Positions 22,488-32,499 of a stretch of DNA of 64,000 nt are shown here, piece after piece. The stretch lies in the NCBI GenBank assembly GCA_037178855.1, contig JASJZC010000002.1:1364001-1428000 (forward strand). The letters run 5' to 3'. Origin of the DNA: Oscheius sp. JU75. Taxonomy: Eukaryota; Nematoda; Chromadorea; Rhabditida; Rhabditidae. A model generated the notes under the pieces. That model worked only from the letters and a program-made list of their open reading frames with translations, did no database searches and had not been told where the DNA came from. The stretch's first letter is position 1, and each line of letters starts with the position of its first letter. The position numbers and the translations under genes are program-made.

Positions 22488-23733
22488 CTAGTGACAGTCT
22501 CCTAGCGGTGCATCCAGTAGAGGAGTTCCTGTGAAGAGGAAGTAGCCGATAGCTTCTCCAACAACCACTGACAGGATGAGATTCCCGTTGAAGGTCATCA
22601 CTATGAGCATCAGGACGTAGGCAAGGAGAGCCTGGAAATAGAATATTTTGTTCGTTTCACAATCCAGCTTATGCAAAGCTTAAAACATTTGGAACAAAGC
22701 TGTGTACATGATTCTGCGTAGGCTATAGGGAAAAGAGACATGTTTTGGACAGTTGAAACACAAAACAGGATCAGAGCCCTGAGCTGACTACTGGAACTGT
22801 CTACCAGTCTATATTTGACTACTGTTACAGACTACTGGTACAAAACTGCCTAATAGTAAGGAGCTGATTACTTTAAGAGGCGTCTACTGAAGCTGACTAC
22901 TGGCATAGAGCTGACCACTGGTATGAAGCTGTCTACCAGTACAGATCCACTGCAAATCTATCCCCCGTACCATCCAGCTTGTTAGAAGAGCTTCAGGAGC
23001 AAAGCGATATCTGTTCACAAAGAGAACTTGATCAGTTCTCTCTCATTGATCTTCGACCAAACATTCACCTTAACTGTCTGGACGGAAGTGGAAAGTCAAG
23101 GTCACTTCAAATCGTTGCAGCGAAATCTTTTGACCTATTAGCTTCAACTTTCTCTGCCATATCACATCGGCTAGCCTGATCGGATTAGTCGAGGTGATAC
23201 GCTGAGTTAAGAAGCCATGAATGTTCATTGTCTCCTCGAGAGAAAATATCATATACAAAATACTCACTTGGACTCCATACAACAGTGCTTGAGCAATCCT
23301 GAATGGGGTGAAAAGTCGCCTAGTAAACCTGAAAACTTTACTTTTACCATGGTCCCAAGAAAGTTTTGACTCACCCCGTCAACTGAAGAAGAGGAGCGAA
23401 GCTGACACTATGCTCCGAGGTACTGTCTTCAGCCAATGGGGATGTTGCCCTCGTATTGGCATGGTTCCGTCTCCTGGCCTGATGTTCAATAGCAATGAAG
23501 AGTCGGAGACCCTTTATCGCTTCGTATAGTATGCAGAGAAGGAAGGTTATAAGCATGGAGACGGCCATTCCTGTCAGAAAATGGTAAAAAACTGTCACTG
23601 TCACTGTCACCTATCACTGTCCCTTTCACTCACCTCCAAGACTCCCAGACTTCCAGAACTTGAAGAGAATATACTCATGCTCCCGGAAATGTACCCACAT
23701 CTTCATCATATATGGATTTGTTGTATTATCCAT
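22488..23733 (-). CDS. Ctr-family high-affinity copper transporter
   Basis: Copper uptake channel that works as a homotrimer in the plasma or endosomal membrane. Four exons (23733-23634, 23570-23375, 23328-23268, 22631-22488) give 166 aa, near the size of animal CTR1/CTR2. The N terminus is short with a Met cluster (YMMKMWVHF) that fits copper capture. TM1 includes FKFWKSGSLGGMAVSMLITFLL, followed by the family-typical LYEAIKGLR. TM2 and TM3 lie in the last exon, with MTFNGNLILSVVVGEAIGYF matching the M-x3-M-x12-G-x3-G logic of Ctr helices, although here the first Met pair is spaced as MLIVM. The third intron is long (636 nt) and carries GACTACTGG-type repeats. Intron 1 carries a CACTGT microsatellite. 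Confidence 0.85.
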
Positions 23734-24082
23734 TTTGTCTAGATATTATAGGAGGAAGAGGACACAGAATATGAAAAATGACTGTGTGTGTGGGCAGGGA
23801 TTTGAAGGTACAGTAACCCCCAGAACCAAGAGTCGGGAAAGAAAAGCTCGGTACGTAATGCGTCCACGGCAGCCCGTAATTTTCTGGAAGACGCGATACC
23901 GTAAGATGTTCAGCTGTTCAAAAAAATGCGGCATTATGTCCATTTGACAGACATCCTCCTGCTTTTTTCTACAGCTTGACAGCACTTTTGTTTTCCTCAG
24001 CTTTACAGCGATCCAAACTCAAAAGTCTGCATTTTTTTACCCAAGCAGGCCAATTTTCTTTCCCTAAAACCACGATTTCAGG
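23734..24082. other. Divergent promoter region, copper transporter and TCP11-like gene
   Basis: About 350 bases between two genes transcribed away from each other. No frame is convincing. An acceptor-like ACGATTTCAG ends two bases before the TCP11-like start. Confidence 0.45.
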
Positions 24083-25991
24083 ATGTCCGGAGAGGAAAAG
24101 AAGCCTACAGGTAGTCAGGAAGATGGCGAGAAGGCCAATGTCAAGAAGAGAAAACTTGAAGAGACCCCTGCGATAAACATTCCTTCGACGTCTACCCAAT
24201 CGGATCTCCCTCCATGGGTAGCTGGAGGCTCCCCGGTCAGATTCGTGGCCCCGGACGAGCTTCTGAACATGTCGGTTGCGATGGACAATCTGGCCCTGGT
24301 CCATGAGATTGCAGTCGACCCGACCTTTAGAATCGAGGATGTTGCAGTGAATCCGATCGAGCACGCTATCAGGTATCCTTACTCTTACCTTTCTTTATAT
24401 TCTGGTGTCTAGAGAGAATATGTACAAGGCTTATTGGGACCTGTTGAGGGAAGACCTGGCCAAGGAACCGCCTTGCTATGAACAGGCTTTCAAACTTCTT
24501 CTGGAAATCAAGCAGGAACTGTTGGAGTCGCTACTGTCAGAGAGGCATGTGAGACTACGGGCGGAGGTCAATCTTATACTGAATGAAGGTGGGTAACTAT
24601 TAGGTCTATTCTATTTATGTTTCTCTTTCCCTCTGTCTTTCTGTCCCTGTCTCTTGATCGCTCTGTCTCTGTCTCACATTTCTCATTTGTAGAAAAGCTC
24701 CGTTCCCAGCTGGACGACAACACACTAGATGTCAAGGCTGTGTCCCTCTTCATTCTCGAGCTTCTTGGCCGTCTCTGCTGCCCAGAACGGGACGAGACTG
24801 TGGCCAAACTTCGTGAAGAAGATGGAATAGTCGAGCTGATCAGCGGAATCTTTCGTCTGATGGACACCATGAAGAATGACTTGACAAACTACGCAATCTC
24901 GAAGAACAGGAGACTTGTGGAAGATCACAGTGCCAAAGTCGAGTACGAAACCTACCTGAAATACCTCGAGAAGTTTCCAGGTAATCACTTCTATATATTT
25001 TTGAGAACAGTGCTCAGACGGTTCAAAACTAACCAAAGAATGGCTCAAGAAGGCATTTGTTGAGATCTTTCCCAAAGAAGAAGGTGCACCGGAGAGCAAG
25101 AAGGAGAAGGAAGAAGAACTGGATGAGTACATGAGAGTCACAGCCAGAGCCATCTTGAAGTGAGTTAACAGTGACAGATATAGATACAGATACAGCAACA
25201 GAGGCAGAGGCAGAGAAAGAGTCAGCGACCGTTCCCCAATCATTCATTTTCCAGTCTTCTCCGCCACGTGGACGCCACTCCATTCCCCGAAACTCTCCGA
25301 ATTGACCATGCCCGGATTTTGAGTCACGCTGTCAAATTCCTCCAGCTGACATTGACTACTTCAGCAGTCCTGGTCACTTGCAATGTGGCAGGAAAGGAGA
25401 TTTCCGAGGCAGTGGACTTCAAGAAGAATCTGAAAGAGCACCTTCTGGCTCTGTCTAATGATGTCCATCAGAGGTGAGAGAGAGAGAAAGGCAGTACCTG
25501 ACAGAACCTTTCTAGAGGCCTGTCAACTGTCCTGGATGACATGGCCATTCAATGCTCCAAAGATGCTATGGACGAGGCACTCAAGCTTGGAATCTCATTT
25601 GAGACTGAGCAAGAAGAGTCCATCAAGAGACAAGTTACTGCTTTGGTCACCGAAACCCATCCTGTCAGGACTTTAGTTTGTAAGTTTGACATAATTTCTA
25701 CTATATAACAAGATTTGCAGACACTAGAATAGGCTACTTTGTTGAGGAAATCCTCAGAAAACCAACAGGGCCGCCCCATCCTCTAGGAGCAGGGATTTCA
25801 GTTATTGAGAAGGATCTGTGTCCTCTGACAGCCAAGTTTGTTGTTGTTTTACAGTCAGTTTCGAAAATTTCAGAGTTCTTCGGCTCTGTTCACATAATAG
25901 GAAAACGTTTGAGGCTCTCTACAAGAAAATGATAGAGGAAATTCGAGAAGAGGGGAATGGAGGGCAACAATCGTCTTCTACAGGCTCATAA
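24083..25991 (+). CDS. TCP11 (T-complex protein 11) family protein
   Basis: Homologue of TCP11/TCP11-like proteins, alpha-helical cytoplasmic proteins; the mammalian founder acts in sperm, and the general role is poorly known. Eight exons (24083-24372, 24413-24588, 24693-24980, 25018-25159, 25255-25473, 25516-25679, 25721-25853, 25901-25991) give 500 aa, matching TCP11L1-type length. Residues 1-50 are charged and disordered. Family-like segments follow: SPVRFVAPDELLNMSVAMDN, LALVHEIAVDPTF, AYWDLLREDLAKEPPCYEQA, and a long helical body ending with KTFEALYKKMIEEIREE. In exon 4 the acceptor TGCTCAG was used, because the nearer AACAG gives a premature stop. Introns are 36-104 nt, two with ACAGAG/ACAGAT tracts. 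The CAG two bases before ATG fits trans-splicing. Confidence 0.85.
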
Positions 25992-26871
25992 CGAATCTTT
26001 TTCTTTATTTTTGACGTTATTTTGTTCAGTAATATGTAGCAGCATATATCCCTACATTCCACCTAAAAAGTTACAAAAGGTACAAAGTAAGCGTGGTTTT
26101 GCATTAGGAAAAAGAGGAAAACAATAAAATTGTATTTGAATCTACGCGCACCGTAATTTTTGTTTGGGTTCCGTCACGATTTCAAAATTTAGGCACCCCG
26201 ATCTCTTGGTTTGAATAAATCCATTTCATTTTTCCTCTTCTGTTTTCTCTCTCGTTCTCCTCCATTTTTACCTCTTTTATTGTCTGATTTTGTTGAAAAC
26301 AACACAGAAGTACCATTATAGATGACCCACCCGAACGCCGTCGTCCTCACCGCCCCCACGCAGACGATCTCCCCTCTGATCCGCTTCGGAAGGTTAGCTA
26401 CGTCTCTTTTCTTCGTTGAATTACGCATAAAATGCGTAGTAAGACTGAAAGACAATACAGAGCTATGATTACAACGTGAAAGACAGGAGAAGTTGATAGC
26501 GAAACACTAAATCCCGTAAACTAGCAATGTTGTGTTGTAGAAAGCCATTCTTGTCCTACTTTTCAAAACTGATGCGGCCATTCCCTTTTCTTTTAATCTC
26601 TAACGTGTTTACCTATTGTTTTCTCGCAAAAGAGCTGTTTTAGTGAAAAAAAAACCCTAGTTCGGGCAGCTATTTTCTATGACACATTAAATGCCAAATT
26701 TTGACAGTTTTTCTACCTAACTTGCCACTTCGATTCTCTACCATCTTTTTTCGGCTGTGTCACAGCTCTTTTCGGTCCTAAATTGATATTTCCGCCAAAA
26801 AAAGTTCTAAGCTTCAGAACAACGCAAAATTGGTTTTTTTGCGAACCCAAACTTGATCTTAGAACGGAATT
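25992..26871. other. Spacer before ATP synthase subunit e
   Basis: AT-rich, 880 bases. The first part is TCP11-like 3' UTR (TTATTTTGTTCAGTAATATG). No supported gene; a minus-strand frame at 26,189-26,455 is basic and low-complexity and I do not accept it. Confidence 0.45.
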
Positions 26872-27186
26872 ATGGTTGTTTCCTCATTACTCGAACCGGT
26901 TTCCAGGTACTCCGCCCTCGGCCTCGGAATCCTGTGGGGAGCCTGGCGTCTGCGTCAGATCCGCGAATACCACGCCGATATTAGGGAGTGGGAGCACGAG
27001 AAGGCCGTCGCCAAGGCCGCTGACGCCGCCAAACAGAAGAAGTGGCTGGCCAAGGACGAGATGCGCTACCTCATGCAGGTTTGTTTTTCTTATACCAAAA
27101 AAAAAGTAAAAACTCAGGTCGTGAACATTCCGTTCGAGGAGGGAGTCCGCCAGTTCGGAGTTGAAGACCTCTACCGCGAAGATTAG
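26872..27186 (+). CDS. Mitochondrial ATP synthase subunit e
   Basis: Small inner-membrane subunit of F1Fo-ATP synthase that supports dimer formation and cristae shape. Two exons (26872-27078 and 27118-27186) separated by a 39-nt intron give 91 aa. The N-terminal membrane helix includes SRYSALGLGILWGAWRL, carrying the GxxxG-like glycines used for dimer contacts. It is followed by RQIREYHADIREWEHEKA and a charged coiled-coil-like tail ending GVRQFGVEDLYRED. Length and layout match animal subunit e. An AATAAA lies near 27,229. The intron is a multiple of three and has no stop, so a read-through frame also exists; the splice signals and family alignment favour removal. Confidence 0.8.
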   Translation: MVVSSLLEPVSRYSALGLGILWGAWRLRQIREYHADIREWEHEKAVAKAADAAKQKKWLAKDEMRYLMQVCFSYTKKKVKTQVVNIPFEEGVRQFGVEDLYRED

Positions 27187-27274
27187 ACGAAGATAGACAC
27201 GAGGAAGCCTAGTTCAGATGTAGGGTCCAATAAATTCATTGTATTTACACTTTTTATCTCTTTTTTTAAATGAC

Positions 27275-30200
27275 TTAAAGCTTCGAAGTAGCCTTGTCTC
27301 TCAGCATTCTTCGTAAAATTTTGCCGGCGGCAGACTTGGGAATTTCTTGGAGGAACTCTACGCCTCCGGCCAGCTGCTTGTAGGCGGAGACTTTGGCTGA
27401 AAATGGCTCGTGTTCTGGCGTTTTCGCTGCACGTCTTAAGCCTTGACATTCTCAAACGCAAAGTAGCGTAGTGAATATTCAAATCGACGTAAAATTGCGT
27501 ACTGTATTTACAAGTTCACGTCAATTCACTAATTTGCATGCCACAGTGTGCTTCTATACTTTTTTGTAAACGAGTCGCTATTTTTCTGGGTTTCTAATTG
27601 GTTCTAAATAATTTGGCGTGGTAAACTACTCTTATAAAATATTTTGTAATGCCGAAACTGGTTGAAAAAGTAGAAATTACGTGAAAAACTGATTGTGACA
27701 GTATTCACATTTTCGCTATAATTTTGTGTGCCTGGAATTGCGATACATGTTACATACTTTTGCGTGCAATTTTTTCGCGAAGCTCTTTTTCTACCAAAAA
27801 CTCACATTTGACAAAGTCCTTGATCTCCTGCTCTGTCAATTTCTCGTCAGCTCGCACAACATATGCTTTCGGGAGCTCTCCGGCTCTCTTGTCAGGGACG
27901 CCGATGACGGCAGCGTCTCGGATTCTGGGGTGGGAAAGAAGGAGGTCTTCCAGCTCCGCTGGAGCTACTTGAAGCCCCTTAACCTTGATCAACTCTTTCA
28001 GACGATCGACAATGAACAGATTTCCAGCCTTGTCCACGTAGCCAATGTCCCCGGTGTGCATCCAACCTGAAGACACGAATTGAGAGTGACAGAGACGAAG
28101 ACAAAGTACAAAGTACGAGATAGTGACTTACCATTGATAATGCATCCCTTGGTGGCTTCCTCTCTTCCCAGATACCCCATCATGATGGTAGGTCCACGGA
28201 TGCAGATTTCTCCCTTGTCTCCCAACTTGACCTCCTTGTTATCAGAGATATCGACAATCTTCATCTCCAGGTTCGAAGCCAGCCTGCCGACACTACCCAA
28301 CGGCTGTCCATTGGCTAGATCGGGGAAGTGAGTAGCCATGGTTAGTTCTGTCATTCCGTAGCCCTGCTGGATGTGCTTAATGTTCGGGTAGCGCTTGAAG
28401 ATCTCCTCGCAGATGTCCCTTCCAGCCGGAGCGGCTCCACAGAGAATGTACTGGACGCTGGACAGGTCGTACTTATCACAAATTGGATGCTTGGCCAGGA
28501 AGACCAAGATTGGTGGGACCAAAGGCAACATTCGAATCTTGTTCTTCTGGACAGCGGAGCAGAAGTTATTGGGCTCAAAGTGGCTCAAAATGACACCGGC
28601 GGAGCCGAAAAGAAGACTGGTCACGAGCAGACCGAAGCCGAAGACGTGGTAGAAGGGAAGGAAGAGCATGATGGTCTCATTCTCGTAGTCCCAGTTCTTG
28701 TCGAGGACCTTGGCGTTGTTGTCGTGGTCGTGCCTGGAAGTGAAAATTTCGAGAATGTTTAGGATTTTTGATAGTCAGAGTCTTCACTCAAAGGCTCGTC
28801 GTATCTCTCTGTCTTTCCGCTTTTCTTTCTCTCTGTCTCTGTTTTTCTGTTTCTCTATCTTTCTATCTGTCCTGAGCGCACCCAATTTAACTGTGTCTGA
28901 CAACGCAACTTCTGGACAACATAATTTGCTCGCTTTAGTCTCGTGCTCACGGACTGTGAACAGGCACCCTTGCACTTTAGTAGTAGAGAGAAGTTGCAAA
29001 ACATCTCCGAATTTATGCCAGCCAGTACCATACTACGACATGTCGGTGGCAGAAGTCTATCGTCAAGAAATGGTCTTACAATGATAGAATGACGTCAAAA
29101 GCTGAAAGGTTTGATCGACAGGTACTACTGGGTCATAAGAAGGAAAGAGCGTTCATGTAAGAGGCCTGCGAGATATGGTATCTCTAGAAACGACACTTTC
29201 GATGTTTGGAATAGTTTTGATAATTTCCCCAATACTTAGCACTGACCGCAACATCCTGTAAACCTCTTCTCATCTTTTATGAGTTCCTTCGGCACGTTTC
29301 AGTCCTTTTTATCTTGCCCCATTGTACCTTATCTTTAGTCTTTGTGGCCTTCAACAGCTCCGTAAAGCACGTGTGAAAACCGCCCAAGTACCCCCTCAAA
29401 TGTTGCCCAGGAACCCACTTTGCGTAGATGTTGATCATCATTCCGAAGTTGTAATGACTGAGCATGACTCCTTTGGGAGCTCCAGTGGTTCCCGAAGAGT
29501 AGGGGAGAAGCAGGAGGTCTTTCTTGATGTCAAGCTTGGGCTTCGGGAGCTGAGGGTTGGCAGGGGTTTTTACAATTTCGTCAAAGTCAAAAACGCCGGC
29601 TGGGAGAACAGTATCAGCCTTCTTCTTGATCACGATGACGAACTGAAAGAGTCTTGTTCAAGTCTATCAAACATTGGCCCCAGTTTTCGGGCCGAAAACG
29701 GCATTTTCAAAATTTTTGATGTTCTACAAAGTTGTAGATCGGATCAAGGGCTACGACTTTGCAGAACAGATCTATTGCAGATCAAAAATCTCATCTTGAT
29801 CCCTAAAAATGGTCTGAAAGTTTTCCCACCTTGACAGTGGGGCTGTTCTTAGCAGCGATAATGGTCTTGGGCATGAAATCTTCCGTGGTCACAACAACTT
29901 TAGCCTTCGAGTCGGTAAATTGACGCTGGAGCTCGTCTGAATCTCAGATTTTTCTCCGGATTTGAAATGAGCTGGGAAACAAGAGAAAGGAAAACAATCG
30001 ACACGAGATAGTACGGGTGCTTTGATATGGGCTACAACTTTGCTGAACTTTGCAAATACCGAAAATTTCTTTTTGCACTCTTAATACAGTGAAAGAACGT
30101 TGGTCGTTTTTCATCAGATTCCCATCCGTACCATCTCATTACGGGCTCTAATGAAATGACGAGATGGTACGGGAGAGTGGCAGGCCGAAATACCCTACCC

Positions 30201-30631
30201 TGGCCGTTCTGACTTAAATCTAGTCAGGTACTGTTCTCAAAAGGCAGTTCAAGAGAGTCACTCACAGTCAGTGAAGAGAGCACTGGCTCCCGAGATAGCT
30301 CCTCCAACCCTGGCCACTCCTAAGAAGAGAGCTGCATACTGCCAGCAATTCGGCAGGACCAGACAGGCTACGTCTTTCTGGAACTTTCCACTGAACAATC
30401 ATTTATAAAATATCATACCCCGAAGCCTTTCTGGTGAAGGAAGGTGGCAACAGAGTGAGTAGAATCATAGAGCTGTTGGTAGCTTATGTTAGGGCCACTG
30501 TTGTCTCCATTGATGAAGGCCGTCTTGTTCTTTCCACTAAGGGCATGTCTCTTGATGGCTGAGAGGACGGTCTCGTGGAAAGGCTCGTTCGGGAATGGGG
30601 CAGCGGCGTAGGGGGATTGGAAGATGACCAT
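27275..30631 (-). CDS. Acyl-CoA synthetase / 4-coumarate-CoA-ligase-like, peroxisomal
   Basis: Adenylate-forming enzyme that activates a carboxylic acid to its CoA ester. Seven exons (30631-30419, 30377-30266, 29936-29830, 29642-29419, 28733-28132, 28066-27806, 27396-27275) give 546 aa, the usual size of the 4CL/luciferase-like group. The AMP-binding P-loop is LLLPYSSGTTGAPKGVMLSH. Further core motifs are QQGYGMTELTMATHFP, GEICIRGPTIMMGY, GWMHTGDIGYVDKAGNLFIV and DRLKELIKVKGLQVAPAELE, and the catalytic Lys sits in IPKSAAGKILRRMLRD. The protein ends in SKL, a type 1 peroxisomal targeting signal, suggesting peroxisomal fatty-acid or ascaroside-like metabolism. Three introns (27,397-27,805; 28,734-29,418; 29,937-30,265) are long for this window; the last holds dispersed repeats. 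Confidence 0.92.
29718..30060. repeat. Two dispersed repeat copies, one inside and one spanning introns of the acyl-CoA synthetase gene
   Basis: At 29,718-29,770 a TTCTACAAAGTTGTAG arm faces a GGGCTACGACTTTGCAGAAC arm, forming an inverted repeat of about 15 bases. Near 30,028-30,060 a single GGGCTACAACTTTGCTGAAC copy directly follows a GAGATAGTACGGGTGC motif. The same two families occur together at 59,175-59,300. Confidence 0.5.
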
Positions 30632-32367
30632 CTTCTGGAAAATGGGAGTTACTGGAAGAGACTAGAAGATGGGAGAGAGACAGAGAGACAGCAAGGCAGA
30701 TAGCCAGAGAGACAGAAAGACGGGGAGACAGAGAGGCTGAGAGACTGAGATACTCTACTGAACCTGGAATAAGGGAAAGTGCGGGACCGGACACGGAGCT
30801 TTGTTCCGTTGTGAATTGTGTGATAGAGATAAGGACAGGCTCGTTATCGTCCCAAGGAACTCGCTACGTCACACCTCACACCACCCTAGCCTCTGTTCAA
30901 AAATTGTAATAAATGACAGTCGAAATACCAAGAGAAGGATGGAAGTACGAAGCACAAACACGCTGATCTAATTAGCACGTCTCGACAGTTAAGGAGACAG
31001 AGAGAGGGTTTTCCAATGTGGCCGGTAGAGACTAATTTGACCCCGACTACATTGTGATAGTGGCTACGACGAGGCAAGTACAGATTACAAGCTTGAGACG
31101 ACCGGGAGAACAGAGATAGCAGAACGCGCACTGCTTGCAGGGCAGAAAACAATGAACAGTGCTGGAAGTGTCAAGAAGCAGACTCTTCGTTGGAAGAAAG
31201 ACGGTTATGAATACAGATGCCAGACAGTCAGACAGTCTACATGACTTTTAACTGTCTCTCTGGTCTCTGTCTCGCTCTAGCAAACTGCAAAAGCGAGTGC
31301 CACCTTCTCGCTACAATTGCAAGTGTTCTAGACACAGTATAAATTTTCCCCAAGAAAGCACTTCTCCTGTCTTGTCGAGAGATTAGAATGTGAGAAAAGG
31401 CTAGATCAAGTACGAATCTAGACTCCAAGTCTTGAAAAATTGGTATTTCTAACCGGAAAAAAGGGTAAAGAAGCCAAAGCCAGCGGCTGATGGAGATGAG
31501 ACAGAAAGACTGAGAGACAGTGAAGGAGCAGTGCAGTTTCGGAGTTATACGGAACCCGTATCGCGAGAGTCTGAGAGATGAGGGGCTGCTTGTCGCTGTC
31601 TTACGCTACCTGCAAAAACTTGGTAATTTATTCTTAGTAATTTTGAGGCGTCTGGAACAGATGAACAGCTCGAAGTATCCTTTTCGATATCGCCTTCTGA
31701 TTCAGAATTCGAGCCGCAGTTGAAGAGCGGGGAAAAGCCTATCCCATTTTGGAAATCCAGGATCGCACCTACCAGCTTTGCGATATTCTGGAGAGTTGTT
31801 GTTTTTGATCTGCTCTACAACTTTGCAGAACATCGCAAAGCTCGAAAATGCTTTAGTCTATCGTCTATGTCAGAAGTCGCGGGCTTCTAGGGAAATGTGT
31901 CACAGCGGAAAAGCGATTTTTTATTGGCTCGATTCCCACAAAGAGCCACGTGGGTGAATATCCAGCAGAGTGGAGACTGACTGAAAATGAGCCAAGTTCG
32001 AAGAATTTGAACTCCTACCATTTCAAAAAGTTAAAAACAATAGTTTCGACAATAAAGAAGAAAGTGAGTATGATGGAGGCAAAGGCTGTGTCCAGAACTT
32101 TGTTGAATTGTTCGGAGGAATTCTGGATTTTGGAGTTTGTCAAGAACTTGACTTACGGTATCAGATAGAGGAGATATCCTGCTAGCGCTTGGAGTAGAGC
32201 CTCTTCTTGTAAAGACTTGATTTGATGAGGCTGTACGGTTTTTGGTCTGTTTGGCCAAAAAAAACTAGGACGATAGTCATGAAGAGGCCCACTATGATGA
32301 AGGAGATAAGCTGAAAATGGTCAGAAAGTACGCAGAGAATGTGTTCCAAGCCGAAATATTTAGAATC
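30632..32367. other. 1.7 kb intergenic region
   Basis: No confident gene. It includes an ACAGAG tract at 30,673-30,745, another dispersed repeat copy at 31,800-31,842, and a minus-strand exon candidate (next entry). The promoter of the acyl-CoA synthetase gene should lie just right of 30,631. Confidence 0.4.
32163..32310 (-). CDS. Possible exon of a single-pass membrane protein
   Basis: On the minus strand, after a good CATTTTCAG acceptor near 32,310, the sequence reads LISFIIVGLFMTIVLVFF, a convincing membrane helix. It is followed by a charged, basic stretch in one of two overlapping frames, either to a stop near 32,182 or to a GTAAGT donor near 32,160. I found no reliable first exon; a charged frame at 32,860-33,045 might belong to it, in which case the 5S rRNA gene would lie in its intron. 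Product unknown. Confidence 0.25.
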
Positions 32368-32486
32368 GCTTACGGCCACACCACGTTGAAAGTACGCCAT
32401 CCCGTCCGATCTGGCAAGTCAAGCAACGTTGGGCCCGGTTAGTACTTGGATCGGAGACGGCTTGGGAATCCCGGGTGTCGTAAGCT
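32368..32486 (+). rRNA. 5S rRNA: 5S ribosomal RNA
   Basis: Full-length 5S rRNA of 119 nt. The ends GCTTACG and CGTAAGC pair perfectly to close helix I. The body contains the near-invariant CCCGTCCGATCTGGCAAG and the internal control/loop region TTAGTACTTGGATCGGAGAC. It differs from the Caenorhabditis 5S sequence as I recall it at a modest number of sites, several apparently compensated in stems. A T-rich RNA polymerase III terminator (TTTTTACTTTTTTT) follows directly. It appears as a single copy here rather than in a tandem array, and no spliced-leader RNA gene is seen beside it. Confidence 0.95.
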
Positions 32487-32499
32487 TTTTACTTTTTTT
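32487..32499 (+). terminator. Pol III terminator of 5S rRNA
   Basis: A TTTT run begins at the gene's last base and a second, longer T run follows a few bases later, as expected for RNA polymerase III termination. Confidence 0.7.

Noticed and set aside
28373-28762. Plus-strand frame inside the acyl-CoA synthetase gene
   Set aside because: Antisense shadow of exon 5, which encodes unmistakable AMP-binding motifs on the minus strand.
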